DNA of 64,000 nucleotides from Alphaproteobacteria bacterium (GCA_009908505.1 JAAAPD010000046.1:1-64000), one strand, 5' to 3'. Numbered from the stretch's first letter, positions 51,503 through 62,182 are shown. Program-made: numbers and translations. The notes: generated by a model not told the origin, from the letters alone.

Positions 51503-51553
51503 TTGGCGTTCCTCGGGCAACAAAAAATCTCCCACTTGGCGTGGTGTGAAATT

Positions 51554-51582
51554 TTGTTACTTCGCAAGCGCAGAAATATCAA
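51554..51582 (-). promoter_or_regulatory. Candidate promoter of the MaoC-ribF-ycgN-ltaE series
   Basis: On the minus strand TTGATA (plus 51577-51582) and TAACAA (plus 51554-51559) are 17 bases apart in a locally AT-rich gap. Found by eye only. Confidence 0.45.
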
Positions 51583-51595
51583 GGGGCAAATTGCC

Positions 51596-52468
51596 CTAGC
51601 GCAGAAACCCCATGGCATAGGTCGGATGCACCATTTCCTTGTCCGCATAGGTCTTGAGGGCCTCAGGGTCGGGGGCATCGGTGGTTCCGGTCTCTTCCGC
51701 CGCCAGACCGCCGGTGATGAACAGGCTGTCGATATCCTCTTGCTGGGCGCCTTGGATATCGGTGCGAATCCCATCGCCAATGGCGATGATGCGCGGATCG
51801 CTGATCGCCCCGTCCAGCGCCGCATGGCGTCGGCGGGCCAGGTCGTAGATCGGTGGATGGGGCTTGCCGAAATAGAGGCTTTCGCCGCCCATCTCGGTGT
51901 AAAGCGCGGCCAGGGCCCCGGCGCACCATTCGCGGGTTTCGCCCCGGTCGACGACGATATCGGGGTTTGCACAAAGCAGCTTCAGCCCCTTCTGCTTGGC
52001 GTAAAGGAATTGCGGGCGGTTCACATCCGGGTCGGCATGGGGATCGAAGGGGCCGCAACACACGATCCCCTCGGCCTTGTCCAGTGGCACCTCTTCGATC
52101 TCTTCCGGGTCCTCGATGATTTGCAGCGGTTCGAAAAAGGACCGGTCGCGCCCTTCGCCCATGAACCACACCTTGTTGCCGACCGCGCCCCGAAACATGG
52201 CGGCGCGGGCGCTGTCGCCGCTGGTGGCGATGCTGTCCCAGGCGTCGGCCGGAATGCCCAGCTTGCCGATCTGTTCCTCGACCGATCCGCGCGGGCGCGG
52301 GGCGTTGGTGACAAGAACGACCTTGCCGCCGCGCCCGCGATAGGCCTGCATTGCCGCCACCGCGTCGGGAAAGGCCTGCACGCCGTTATGCATGCAGCCC
52401 CACAGGTCGACGAAAGCCACGTCGTAGCGGTCGGAAATATCGGCAAAACTCTGGATGATGTCGGTCAT
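51596..52468 (-). CDS. HAD-superfamily hydrolase, class IIA (TIGR01459 type)
   Basis: A 290-residue phosphatase of the NagD/p-nitrophenyl phosphatase group. DLWGCMHNG is the nucleophile motif (Asp-x-Trp-Gly, with the general second acid replaced as in this subfamily), VVLVTNAPRP is motif II, and GDGIRTDIQGAQ is the last motif. Substrate unknown. ATG 52468 is the family start; the upstream extension is not coding. Confidence 0.88.
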   Translation of the reverse strand: MTDIIQSFADISDRYDVAFVDLWGCMHNGVQAFPDAVAAMQAYRGRGGKVVLVTNAPRPRGSVEEQIGKLGIPADAWDSIATSGDSARAAMFRGAVGNKVWFMGEGRDRSFFEPLQIIEDPEEIEEVPLDKAEGIVCCGPFDPHADPDVNRPQFLYAKQKGLKLLCANPDIVVDRGETREWCAGALAALYTEMGGESLYFGKPHPPIYDLARRRHAALDGAISDPRIIAIGDGIRTDIQGAQQEDIDSLFITGGLAAEETGTTDAPDPEALKTYADKEMVHPTYAMGFLR

Positions 52469-52597
52469 TGGGGTGCTTTCCTGCCAAGGCTCGCGGACAG
52501 ATAGCGCGTTTTCGCCCCCGGGTGAAAGGGGCAGGGGTGGACTGTGCGCCCGCGCTTCATAAGTATGGCGCGACACAACGCAAAGAGAGGCCCAAAG

Positions 52598-53851
52598 ATG
52601 ACCGATGCAGACCTGCCCTTCGACCCGCACATGCTGGACAAGCTGGCCGAGGTGGCCGTGCAGGTGGGGCTTGGTCTCGAACCCGGCCAGAACCTTGTGC
52701 TGACCGCCCCGGTCGAGGCGCTGCCGCTGGTGCGGCGTATCGCGGCGGCGGCCTATCGTGCGGGCGCGGCCAATGTCACGCCGATCCTGTCGGACGAGGC
52801 GGTGACGCTAGCCCGGTTCGAACATGGGGCGGACGTGGCCTTCGACTCGGCGCCGGACTGGCTCTATCGCGGCATGGGCGAGGCTTTTTCGGGCAACGCC
52901 GCACGGTTGGCCATTTCCGCGGACAATCCCCTGCTGCTGAAGGACCAGGACCCGGACAAGACATCGCGCGCGGCCAAGGCTAATTCCACCGCCTACAAGC
53001 CCGCGCTGGAAAAGATCGCCAATTTCGAAATCAACTGGAACATAGTCAGCTATCCGGGCAAGGCCTGGGCGAAACAGGTCTTCCCCGACCTGCCCGAGGA
53101 TCAGGCGGTCGCCAAACTGGCCGAGGCGATTTTCGCCGCGTCCCGCGTGGACCGGGACGACCCGGTGGCCGAGTGGCAGGCGCATAACGCCGCGCTGCGC
53201 GCGCGCAGCGAATGGCTCAATTCGCAGGCCTTCAGCGCCCTGCATTTCACCGGCGGCGGCACCGATCTGACCGTTGGCCTGGCTCTGGGCCACGAATGGA
53301 AGGGCGGGGCCTCGCGGGCCAAGAACGGCATCACCTGCAACCCCAACATTCCCACCGAAGAGGTGTTTACCACCCCGCACAAGGACCGGGTGGATGGGGT
53401 CGCCCGCGCGTCGAAACCGCTGGTCTACCAGGGCACGCCCATCAAGGACATCGAGGTGCGCTTTGAAAACGGACGCATCGTCGAGGCGTCCGCCAGCGAG
53501 GGCGAGGCGACCTGGAAAAAGCTGATCGACACCGACGAAGGCGCGGCGAGGCTGGGCGAGGTGGCGCTGGTGCCCCATGGCTCGCCCATTTCGCAATCGG
53601 GGCTGCTGTTCTTCAACACGCTCTACGATGAAAACGCCGCCTGCCATATCGCGCAGGGCCAGTGCTATTCCGATTGCTTCGTGGACGAGATCGCCAGCGA
53701 CCCGGACAAGGTCGAGGCAGGGGGCGGCAATGCCAGCCTGATCCATGTTGACTGGATGATCGGCGGGCCGCAGATGGATATCGACGGGATCAAGCCCGAC
53801 GGCACCCGCGTGCCGGTCTTCCGCAAGGGCGAATGGGCCAGCGCGGTCTGA
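52598..53851 (+). CDS. M29-family aminopeptidase
   Basis: A 417-residue metallo-aminopeptidase (aminopeptidase T/PepS type). N-terminal LDKLAEVAVQVGLGLEPGQNLVL and the C-terminal metal site with NIPTEEVFTTPHKDRVDG, ...NTLYDENAACHIAQG and HVDWMIGG are family signatures. It has no signal peptide, so it is cytoplasmic. AAGAGAGG precedes ATG 52598. Divergent from the HAD gene. Confidence 0.94.
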   Translation: MTDADLPFDPHMLDKLAEVAVQVGLGLEPGQNLVLTAPVEALPLVRRIAAAAYRAGAANVTPILSDEAVTLARFEHGADVAFDSAPDWLYRGMGEAFSGNAARLAISADNPLLLKDQDPDKTSRAAKANSTAYKPALEKIANFEINWNIVSYPGKAWAKQVFPDLPEDQAVAKLAEAIFAASRVDRDDPVAEWQAHNAALRARSEWLNSQAFSALHFTGGGTDLTVGLALGHEWKGGASRAKNGITCNPNIPTEEVFTTPHKDRVDGVARASKPLVYQGTPIKDIEVRFENGRIVEASASEGEATWKKLIDTDEGAARLGEVALVPHGSPISQSGLLFFNTLYDENAACHIAQGQCYSDCFVDEIASDPDKVEAGGGNASLIHVDWMIGGPQMDIDGIKPDGTRVPVFRKGEWASAV

Positions 53852-53857
53852 GCCTGC

Positions 53858-54397
53858 TTACCAATAGGCCGCATCGTCGATCGCCGGCACGCATTGTGCC
53901 GGCCCCTTGAACGGGTCCAGCGGCGCGTCGGTCAAAGATTGGGCCAGCCAGCCTTCGGGCATTTGCAGCGGGCGCGGGGCCGGAACGGTCTCGGTCGTGA
54001 CGCACTGAAAGCCCACCTTGCCGTAATAGGCCGGGTCGCCATAGGTCACGGCCACGTCCGCGCCCGCGCGCCGCATCTCGGACAGGCCGTATCGCAGCAG
54101 CGATTGCCCCACACCCTTGCCTTGTTGATCGGGGGCAACGGCCACCGGGGCCAGCAGGAAGACGCTCCGGCGATCGTTGGGCACATGCAGGCGCGAAAAG
54201 ATGATCGCGCCGGCCAGGGTTCTGTCATCCCAGGTCGTGAAGACATGCAGCTCGGCATCCGGCGTGTCGGACAGCATGTCACGCGCCAGCTTGCCGATCA
54301 GGGCGCCTTCTTCAGCGCCTTCGGACGCGCCGAAGGCCACTTGGAACACCCGGGCGATGGCGTCGGCGTGCGGTTTGAAATCGGACGAATGCTGCAT
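53858..54397 (-). CDS. GNAT-family N-acetyltransferase
   Basis: A 179-residue YhbS-type acetyltransferase. The acetyl-CoA binding block is VFLLAPVAVAPDQQGKGVGQSLL and the later YGDPAYYGKVGF is typical of the subgroup. Acceptor substrate unknown. It follows the ppaC terminator and is convergent with the M29 gene at seven bases. Confidence 0.88.
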   Translation of the reverse strand: MQHSSDFKPHADAIARVFQVAFGASEGAEEGALIGKLARDMLSDTPDAELHVFTTWDDRTLAGAIIFSRLHVPNDRRSVFLLAPVAVAPDQQGKGVGQSLLRYGLSEMRRAGADVAVTYGDPAYYGKVGFQCVTTETVPAPRPLQMPEGWLAQSLTDAPLDPFKGPAQCVPAIDDAAYW

Positions 54398-54443
54398 GGC
54401 GCCCCCTTTCCGAGGCTTGATTATGTCCGGGCGCGCGGCAATG

Positions 54444-54474
54444 AAAACCCCCGCCGCGCGGTGCGCGACGGGGG
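54444..54474 (-). terminator. Terminator of ppaC
   Basis: CCCCCGCCGCGCG and its near complement GCGCGACGGGGG (54448-54474) followed on the minus strand by TTTT. It lies 20 bases past the ppaC stop. Confidence 0.85.
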
Positions 54475-54493
54475 CTGAACCGGCAGGTGTCGC

Positions 54494-55414
54494 TTACAGT
54501 GCCAAGTTCGGGATGATCTGCTTCTTGCGCGACATGACGCCGGGCAGCACAACGGTGTCGCCGTCGACGGTCGCGCCGAAGCTCTTCTCGGCCACGGTCT
54601 TGACGGTGTCGTTGGGCACCAGCAGCGTCGCCTCTTCGCGCAGGATATCGACTACGAACAGCAGGACCTCATCGACGCCATCCTCGGCGGCGACATCTTT
54701 CATGCTGGCCATCAGGCTGTCCTTGCGGCCTAGCGGGATCTCGGGCGCGGTGGTTTCCAGCACCGAGACGCGGAACTTGGTGCCCGACACTTCGTATTCC
54801 TTGGAATCCATGCGGATCAGCTCGGCATCGGAAAAGGCGGACACGTCGGACTTGGCCGCGAACATCTCGGCGGCGTAATCGGTCAGGTTCAGGCCTAGGT
54901 CCGAGGCCAGGCTTTCGGCCAGCGCCTTGTCCTGCTCGGTGGTGGTCGGGCTGCGGAATTCCAGCGTGTCGGATAGGATGCAGGACAGCATCAGCCCCTT
55001 GACCGGATCTGTCAGCTTGGCGGCATTCGGCCCCATCAGGTCGTGCATGATGGTTGCGGTGCAGGCCAGCGGACGAATGGTGATGTTGATCGGCCCCTTG
55101 GTTTCCAGCCCGCCGACCAGCTTGTGATGGTCGATGATCGCCTTCACGTCCGCGCCGTTGATATTGGCCGGCAATTCGGCGGGGTTGTTGGTGTCCACAA
55201 CCACGCAGGGCTGGTCATCGGCCACGTCCTCGATGATCTCAGGCATCTCATAGCCCCAGCGGTTTAGGACGAAGGCGGCCTCGGTGTTGGGCTGGCCCAG
55301 CAGGACGGCTTTGGCATCCTGGCCTTTGACCTCGGAGAGGTGCCAGGCCCAGATCAGGGGCGCGCCGGTGGAGTCGGTATCGGGGGCCTTGTGGCCGAAA
55401 ACGAGTGTGGTCAT
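54494..55414 (-). CDS. ppaC: Manganese-dependent inorganic pyrophosphatase (class II)
   Basis: A 306-residue DHH-family pyrophosphatase. FGHKAPDTDSTGAPL is the first metal site, VVVDTNNPAEL the second, and DHHKLVG the DHH motif; the DHHA2-type C-terminus has GTKFRVSVLE and a final RKKQIIPNL segment. It drives biosynthesis by clearing PPi, for example from the HisG reaction. Class II enzymes are scattered in Proteobacteria. Confidence 0.95.
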   Translation of the reverse strand: MTTLVFGHKAPDTDSTGAPLIWAWHLSEVKGQDAKAVLLGQPNTEAAFVLNRWGYEMPEIIEDVADDQPCVVVDTNNPAELPANINGADVKAIIDHHKLVGGLETKGPINITIRPLACTATIMHDLMGPNAAKLTDPVKGLMLSCILSDTLEFRSPTTTEQDKALAESLASDLGLNLTDYAAEMFAAKSDVSAFSDAELIRMDSKEYEVSGTKFRVSVLETTAPEIPLGRKDSLMASMKDVAAEDGVDEVLLFVVDILREEATLLVPNDTVKTVAEKSFGATVDGDTVVLPGVMSRKKQIIPNLAL

Positions 55415-55527
55415 TATTGAAAGCCCGTGGTTCAGGTGAATTTGCGGGCCTTATAGGGGGGATGGTTTGGACTGTCACGTGACACAGTGTCAGGTCTGGC
55501 ATGCGGATGGCACAAGACCGCCCCGCC

Positions 55528-56172
55528 ATGCGTGAGAGCGATCTCTACCCCCCGGTGAAGACCCACCTCGAGGCGCAGGGCTACGAGGTCAAGGGCGAGG
55601 TGGGGGCCGCCGACGTGGTGGCGCGGCGCGGCGACGAAGAACCGGTGATCGTCGAGTTGAAAACGGGCTTTTCCCTCGCGCTTTTCCACCAGGCGATTGC
55701 CCGGCAGGCCCTGTCCGACATTGTCTATGTCGCGGTGCCCAAACCCAAGCGGGATGCGAAGAAGAACCTGAAGCTGGCACGGATGCTGGGGCTGGGCGTG
55801 ATCTTCGTGCGGCCGCGGGACGGGTTCATCGAGGTCATGGCCGATCCAGGCCCGTATCGTCCGCGTAAATCGAAGAAGAAAGCGGCCCGACTCCTGCGTG
55901 ATTTCGACCGGCTGCGCGGCGACCCGAATTCGGGCGGGGCGACGCGTCATGGTCTGGTGACAGGCTATCGGCAAGACGCACTCGCCTGCGCCCGTTTTCT
56001 GGCCGTCCATGGTCCGTCGCGCGGTGCCGTGGTGGCCGATTGGACCGAGGTGCCGGGTGCGACGCGCATCATGGCCGACAACCACTACGGCTGGTTCGAG
56101 CGGATCGCCCGCGGCGTCTACGGCCTGACGCCGGCGGGCCGGTCAGGGCTGGCCGACTGGGCTGATTGTTGA
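55528..56172 (+). CDS. DUF2161 family protein, PD-(D/E)XK nuclease-like
   Basis: A 214-residue protein. The N-terminal domain reads ESDLYPPVKTHLEAQGYEVKGEVGAADVVARRGDEEPVIVELKTGFS, which shows the Glu...Asp...Glu-x-Lys pattern of PD-(D/E)XK phosphodiesterases (AADVV and VELKTG). A lysine-rich linker and a winged-helix-like C-terminal part follow. Members are annotated as DUF2161 phosphodiesterases of unknown role. Starts at 55501 and 55507 are also open; ATG 55528 matches relatives best. Confidence 0.8.
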   Translation: MRESDLYPPVKTHLEAQGYEVKGEVGAADVVARRGDEEPVIVELKTGFSLALFHQAIARQALSDIVYVAVPKPKRDAKKNLKLARMLGLGVIFVRPRDGFIEVMADPGPYRPRKSKKKAARLLRDFDRLRGDPNSGGATRHGLVTGYRQDALACARFLAVHGPSRGAVVADWTEVPGATRIMADNHYGWFERIARGVYGLTPAGRSGLADWADC

Positions 56173-56365
56173 GAAGCCGGGTTCAGCGAAATTTGCGTTT
56201 CGGGTCAATTGGCATGTCGAGTTTTGGAAATGAAGTCCATTCCGATTATCTGGAATTAAAGAAATATCAGCATTACGATAAAAACTGATGCCGAATTAGA
56301 ATAAAATGAATGGACTGCCAATATGAACTGGCAGCCCTTTCTGTTTGGAATTCAATCGACTTGGA
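56173..56365. other. AT-rich intergenic block
   Basis: About 193 bases with GC near 32-40 percent, against 65-70 percent nearby. It contains a CTGCCA / TGGCAG inverted repeat (56315-56334) that could end the downstream minus-strand gene, with a T-rich stretch on that strand. No gene seen. Confidence 0.5.
56315..56345. terminator. Possible terminator for the small secreted-protein gene
   Basis: CTGCCA-ATATGAAC-TGGCAG, six-base stem and eight-base loop, with T-rich sequence on both sides. The stem is short. Confidence 0.4.
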
Positions 56366-56713
56366 TCAGTCTTTGATATCGATTTCGACGCTGTCCACGG
56401 CCATCGAGGGATCGGTGAAATTGTCACCCACGAAAAGATAGGCGATCACGTCATTGCGCAGCGGGCGCCCCACCTGGACACGGGTTTCGTTGTTCGCGCC
56501 GGCACGAATGGAGGCCACGCCCAGAAGGTCGCCGGTTTCGCCGCGATGGTGATCGTAGACCGCGACATAGCCGTCGCCTGTGGCACTGAATGGGTCGATG
56601 ACCACGGTGCTGGTCCCATCGTCCTGATCGCCCATGTAGGCGAACATGTTCTGGGCCTGGGCGGCACCGGCAACGGTAAGAGCCAGGATTCCGGCGGTGA
56701 TAAGCGTTTTCAT
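56366..56713 (-). CDS. Small secreted protein, possibly DUF7282-like
   Basis: A 115-residue protein. A clear signal peptide (residues 1-20, MKTLITAGILALTVAGAAQA) precedes an acidic beta-rich domain with GTSTVVIDPFSATGDGYVAVYDHHRGE and LLGVASIRAGANNETRVQVGRPL. The pattern resembles DUF7282 domains of archaeal and bacterial surface proteins, but I am unsure. ATG 56713 follows AAAGGAGAA. The gene lies in an AT-rich block and codes for acidic residues; its neighbour is the exported MsrB. Confidence 0.7.
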   Translation of the reverse strand: MKTLITAGILALTVAGAAQAQNMFAYMGDQDDGTSTVVIDPFSATGDGYVAVYDHHRGETGDLLGVASIRAGANNETRVQVGRPLRNDVIAYLFVGDNFTDPSMAVDSVEIDIKD

Positions 56714-57021
56714 ATCATTTCTCCTTTTTTGCGATTTCGAAATCAACTCGAAATTCGCGCTTCCAAAATCACAATCTCCATGATTGCTGCTTTACTATTA
56801 GGGGGAGGACGATTGAAACATCAACTCACGTCAGCATGAGTTTCAAGGAGCGCACGGCGGTGAGAGAATTGACCTTGAAAATGTGATTGCTGAAAACGCG
56901 AATGTGTTTTCTACTGAATTCCAGGTGAGGCACGGTCACGTGAAGCGACAGTGATTGGAAGAGCGATTATCGAACGAAGTCAGGACAGACCGACGTGAAA
57001 CACCAATGAAAGGGGAAAATA
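56714..57021. other. AT-rich divergent promoter region
   Basis: 308 bases between two divergent genes for exported proteins, of lower GC than the window. It has a perfect ATTTCGA / TCGAAAT inverted repeat (56734-56754) just upstream of the RBS of the small secreted-protein gene and a TCACGTGA palindrome (56936-56943). TTGACC (about 56870) might be a -35 but no good -10 was found. No gene seen. Confidence 0.4.
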
Positions 57022-57537
57022 ATGCCTGCACTTCAAAGACGAGACTTTCTTCGCGGATCGACGGTTCTTGCCGGCGTGTCGGCCCTGCCATCTGTGGGCC
57101 GGGCGGACGTGCCGGCGGGGCGCGATCCGTTCGACTACGCGGTCACACGAACCGACGCGGAGTGGCGCGCGCTGCTGGGCGAGGACTATGCGATCCTGCG
57201 CGAGGGCCGGACCGAAGAGCCGATGTCGAGCGATATCTGGGCCGAGTCCCGCAAGGGGCGTTACGATTGTCGCGGGTGCGAGCTGACGCAGTATCGGTGG
57301 GACACCAAGGTCAACCTGCCCAAGGGCTGGCTGTTCTTCGTGGCCAGCGAGCCCAACGCACAACTGATGTCGCAGGATTCCAGCGCGCCGATGGGGGATG
57401 ATCCGAACATCATGAACGTCGAGATCGAGGTGCATTGCCGTCGCTGCGGCAGTCACATGGGCCACATCCTTCTGGTGGAGGGCCAGGTCTTGCATTGCAT
57501 CAACGGGGCGTCGCTCAAGTTCCTGCCCCAAGCCTGA
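57022..57537 (+). CDS. msrB: Tat-exported peptide-methionine (R)-S-oxide reductase
   Basis: A 171-residue MsrB with an N-terminal twin-arginine signal (RRDFLRGSTVLAGVSAL, residues 6-22). CRGC and CRRC pairs bind zinc, and Cys159 in LHCINGASLKF is the catalytic cysteine (the usual sequence has Ser instead of this Gly). It repairs oxidised methionine in exported proteins, so it should work in the periplasm. Electron supply is not encoded nearby. Confidence 0.88.
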   Translation: MPALQRRDFLRGSTVLAGVSALPSVGRADVPAGRDPFDYAVTRTDAEWRALLGEDYAILREGRTEEPMSSDIWAESRKGRYDCRGCELTQYRWDTKVNLPKGWLFFVASEPNAQLMSQDSSAPMGDDPNIMNVEIEVHCRRCGSHMGHILLVEGQVLHCINGASLKFLPQA

Positions 57538-57541
57538 CCAA

Positions 57542-57566
57542 GCCGGCCGCAGAAGGGGCGGCCGGC
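57542..57566. terminator. Strong hairpin between msrB and the TraB/GumN gene
   Basis: GCCGGCCGC / GCGGCCGGC, a nine-base perfect stem with a seven-base loop, lies between the convergent genes. No T-run follows, so it may act by other means. Confidence 0.5.
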
Positions 57567-57575
57567 GCGGCGCGG

Positions 57576-58565
57576 TCAGTCGTCCAGCCGCGTCACGGTC
57601 CACCCGTTATCCTGCAAAAGGGCCAGAACCCCCTTTTCGCCGATCAGGTGGGCGGCACCGAAGGCCACGAAGACACTGTCACGCTCGCGCGCCGCGGCCT
57701 CGATCACCGGGATCCAGTCGCGGTTGCGGTCGAACAGCAGGGTCTGTTCCATCTCTTGCATCTGGGCCTCGAAAGCCTCGGCGCTCAGCCCCGGTGCGAA
57801 ACTGCCGGCGGCGCGGTTGATGTGCCAGCTATAGGCTGGCCGACGGTCGAAATAGCCATCCATCATCGACACGATCAGCGCATCCATCACCGCGGGGTCC
57901 ATCAGTCCGACGCGCAGGGCCTCAAGCTGGTCTTCGAAGCTGCCTTGGCGCATGAGGTCCAGCACAACGCGCCAATCCTCCAGCGCGCGGATTTCCATAC
58001 TGCCCTCGACCTCGGACAGGATCAGGTTGTCCAGCCCAGCCTGGCCTCCGGCCATCGCGAAGGCGGCGCAGGGCGGCATGGCCAGCGTCATCGACAGAAA
58101 CCACGGTTGCATCCGTGCCGCCATGAAGGGCGGCACACCACGCGCCTCGGCGGCGCGGGCCACGGCCTGCCATGTTTCGGGGTCCAGCCGGTCGATCAGG
58201 TTGGGGCCTTTTGTGATCGTGAATTGCGCCGGATCACCGGCGATATGGGCCTGAAGCGCCAGCTGATCCTCGGCCGTGGCCTCGACCAGCAGCAAATCCG
58301 CGCGGTTCAGCCGCGCGCGCACCTCGTTCAAAACCAGGCCCAGCCGCGGATCGGGCAGGTGGATCGTGCCCAGCAGGGTCAGTTCGGCCCCGTCGCGTTC
58401 GGCGTGCCAATACAGGCCTTCGGCGAAGGGGGTCTCGGCGACCATCGACTCGATCCGGGCGATTTCGCGCGCGCCCAGCCGCGATTCGAGCCCGGGGCCG
58501 GTGCATTCGGCGGTGGCTGCCCCGGACAGGAGGGTGAAAATCATGACAAGGACTGGACGCAACAT
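57576..58565 (-). CDS. TraB/GumN family protein, secreted
   Basis: A 329-residue protein. Signal peptide residues 1-19 (MLRPVLVMIFTLLSGAATA). The TraB/GumN signature has LLGTIHLPDPRLG (the GxxH metal-binding segment), LLVEAT and the C-terminal AFGAAHLIGEKGVLALLQ. Relatives of Tiki metalloproteases; a peptidase role is suggested but not shown. ATG 58565 starts the clean signal peptide; an ATG at 58577 is in frame. Confidence 0.88.
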   Translation of the reverse strand: MLRPVLVMIFTLLSGAATAECTGPGLESRLGAREIARIESMVAETPFAEGLYWHAERDGAELTLLGTIHLPDPRLGLVLNEVRARLNRADLLLVEATAEDQLALQAHIAGDPAQFTITKGPNLIDRLDPETWQAVARAAEARGVPPFMAARMQPWFLSMTLAMPPCAAFAMAGGQAGLDNLILSEVEGSMEIRALEDWRVVLDLMRQGSFEDQLEALRVGLMDPAVMDALIVSMMDGYFDRRPAYSWHINRAAGSFAPGLSAEAFEAQMQEMEQTLLFDRNRDWIPVIEAAARERDSVFVAFGAAHLIGEKGVLALLQDNGWTVTRLDD

Positions 58566-58698
58566 CGGGCTTTCCATACATACGCGGTTCCCGGTCAGCT
58601 TAGTGCAGCTTGTCATGGCTGGAAACAGGCTGACCATGCAGAATCAGAACCATTCGCGGCGGCGCGCCGGGACCACGCATTTTTGTCTGACCTGGGCG

Positions 58699-58727
58699 TT
58701 GACAGTGCCGCCCGGCTTGCCTACTTC
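58699..58727 (+). promoter_or_regulatory. groS: Promoter of groESL
   Basis: TTGACA (58699-58704) and TACTTC (58722-58727) separated by 17 bases, immediately upstream of the CIRCE element, so transcription should start within or next to it. Confidence 0.7.
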
Positions 58728-58734
58728 TCCGCCG

Positions 58735-58761
58735 TTAGCACTCGACAGAGATGAGTGCTGA
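58735..58761 (+). promoter_or_regulatory. CIRCE operator (HrcA-binding site)
   Basis: TTAGCACTC-N9-GAGTGCTGA, with a single departure from the perfect repeat (GAGTGCTAA). It is located 51 bases before groES and marks heat-shock control by HrcA repressor. Confidence 0.95.
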
Positions 58762-58811
58762 CGGCCCCAACCGGGTCTAACGAGAACAAGTCAAGCTGAG
58801 GAGCTACTGAA

Positions 58812-59099
58812 ATGGCTTTCAAACCGCTTCATGACCGGGTGCTGGTGCGCCGCGTGGAAAGTGACGAAAAAACCGCCGGCGGCCTGATCATCCCCGACAG
58901 CGCCAAGGAAAAGCCCGCCGAAGGCGTGGTCGTGGCCGTTGGCGCGGGCGCCCGTGACGATGACGGCGACCGGATCAAGATGGACGTGTCCGATGGCGAC
59001 CGCATCCTGTTCGGCAAGTGGTCCGGCACCGAGATCACCGTCGATGGCGAAGAGCTGCTCATCATGAAGGAAAGCGACATCCTCGGCATCATCGCCTGA
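58812..59099 (+). CDS. groES: Co-chaperonin GroES
   Basis: A 95-residue lid of the GroEL chamber. [27 protein letters not shown] is the family start, including the mobile loop (residues 17-32). First gene of the CIRCE-controlled operon; the stop is 49 bp before groEL. Confidence 0.97.
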   Translation: MAFKPLHDRVLVRRVESDEKTAGGLIIPDSAKEKPAEGVVVAVGAGARDDDGDRIKMDVSDGDRILFGKWSGTEITVDGEELLIMKESDILGIIA

Positions 59100-59121
59100 G
59101 GCTGACCCTTTCCCCCGATAA

Positions 59122-60795
<1,674 letters not shown>

Positions 60796-60837
60796 GTCAC
60801 GAAACGCACCGCGTTTCGACACGCCGAAACATCCGAA

Positions 60838-60863
60838 GGGCGCCCCGCCGGGGGCGCCCTTTT
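60838..60863 (+). terminator. Terminator of groESL
   Basis: GGGCGCCCC / GGGGCGCCC, nine-base stem with GCCG loop and TTTT, 42 bases past groEL. A second, smaller hairpin GAAACGC-ACC-GCGTTTC lies at 60801-60817. Confidence 0.9.
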
Positions 60864-60893
60864 CCTTTTGGCATATCGATGAGGTGCCGCCGC

Positions 60894-61340
60894 CTAGCGC
60901 AGGATCGGCTCCAGCGGGTCATAGGCGGGGGCGTCCGGGTCGGCCCAGGCAACCGCGGCCAGGCTGTCGGGTTTGACGCGCAGCCCGTCCAGTTCTGCCC
61001 GACTGACCCAGCGGCGCAGGCTGACCACCTCTTCGGGGTCGCGCCAATCGGTGCGCAATTCCCCCGACACCAACGCGCAGCGGAAATAGATATCGACCTG
61101 GTGAAAACTGCCCCCGGGGTCGTGGAATTCATTGACCAGGCAGGGCGCGCCCACATCGACCGTCAGCCCGGTTTCCTCGTGAATCTCGCGGGCCAGGTTC
61201 TCGGTCAGGCTCTGGTGCGGATCGACACCGCCGCCGGGCGCGCACCACAAATCGCCGCGCCCGGCATAGGCATTGACCAGAAGCAGCTTGTCATTTTGCA
61301 TGAGGATACCGCGAACGGCGAGGCGGACCGGGCGTGTCAT
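60894..61340 (-). CDS. Nudix hydrolase
   Basis: A 148-residue NUDIX pyrophosphohydrolase. The Nudix box runs GGVDPHQSLTENLAREIHEETGL: REIHEETGL is intact while the first Glu of the box is a Gln. Starts MTRPVRLAVRGILM. Substrate unknown (nucleotide sugar or oxidised nucleotide are usual). Start ATG 61340. It is convergent to groEL. Confidence 0.88.
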   Translation of the reverse strand: MTRPVRLAVRGILMQNDKLLLVNAYAGRGDLWCAPGGGVDPHQSLTENLAREIHEETGLTVDVGAPCLVNEFHDPGGSFHQVDIYFRCALVSGELRTDWRDPEEVVSLRRWVSRAELDGLRVKPDSLAAVAWADPDAPAYDPLEPILR

Positions 61341-61419
61341 GGCGGCCAGACTGGCAAGAGACTCAAGGTGAGGCAAGCGTGACCTGTTGCGCGACGCGGC
61401 GATGCCTATATGAAACGGT

Positions 61420-62139
61420 ATGCGCGCCGTGATTCTGACTGTCCTGGTCCTGTTGGTGCCGCTGCCTGCGCGGGCGGCGGACTGCGTCGTGCTGCTGCAC
61501 GGGTTGGCCCGGACCGAAACCTCCTTTCTCGCCTTGCAGGAAATCCTCGAGGGTGAGGGCTATATGGTCGTCAATGACGGCTATCCCTCGACCAAGGCCA
61601 GCATCGGTGATTTGGTCTCCGCCACCCTGCCGCAACAGGTTGCGCAATGCGGCGACAGGACGGTTCATTTCGTGACCCATTCCATGGGGGGAATCCTGGT
61701 GCGGGCCTGGCTGGCCGACCACCGGCCCGGCAACCTGGGCCGCGTGGTCATGCTGGGGCCGCCGAACCGCGGCTCGGAACTGGTGGATGTTTTTGGCGAC
61801 TTCGAACCGTTTCGCTGGGTCAACGGTCCGGCGGGGCTGGAACTTGCCACCGATGGTGTGCCCGAGGCGCTGCCCCTGCCGCATTTCGAGCTGGGGATCG
61901 TCGCGGGCAATCGCACGCTGAACCCGATCTATTCCAACGTGATCGAGGGGGCAGATGACGGGAAGGTCTCGGTCGCGTCCACCCGGATCGACGGGATGGA
62001 CGACCATATCATTTTGCCCGTCACCCACACGTTCATGATGAACAACCCGCTGGTCATGGCGCAGGTCCAGGCCTTCCTGGAAACCGGCCGTTTCGACCGT
62101 GACCTGACGCTGCGGGCGGTTCTGTTCGGGCTGGAGTGA
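61420..62139 (+). CDS. Secreted lipase/esterase-like alpha/beta hydrolase
   Basis: A 239-residue protein with a signal peptide (residues 1-19, ending in ARAA). [19 protein letters not shown] is the oxyanion hole, THSMGG the nucleophile elbow (Ser88) and [14 protein letters not shown] carries the probable catalytic histidine. It resembles triacylglycerol lipase-like or acetyltransferase/PGAP1-like hydrolases common in Proteobacteria. Substrate unknown. Confidence 0.85.
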   Translation: MRAVILTVLVLLVPLPARAADCVVLLHGLARTETSFLALQEILEGEGYMVVNDGYPSTKASIGDLVSATLPQQVAQCGDRTVHFVTHSMGGILVRAWLADHRPGNLGRVVMLGPPNRGSELVDVFGDFEPFRWVNGPAGLELATDGVPEALPLPHFELGIVAGNRTLNPIYSNVIEGADDGKVSVASTRIDGMDDHIILPVTHTFMMNNPLVMAQVQAFLETGRFDRDLTLRAVLFGLE

Positions 62140-62182
62140 TCGACAGGACCGCCTGGGGGCAACGGAAACCGCGGACGTGCTG

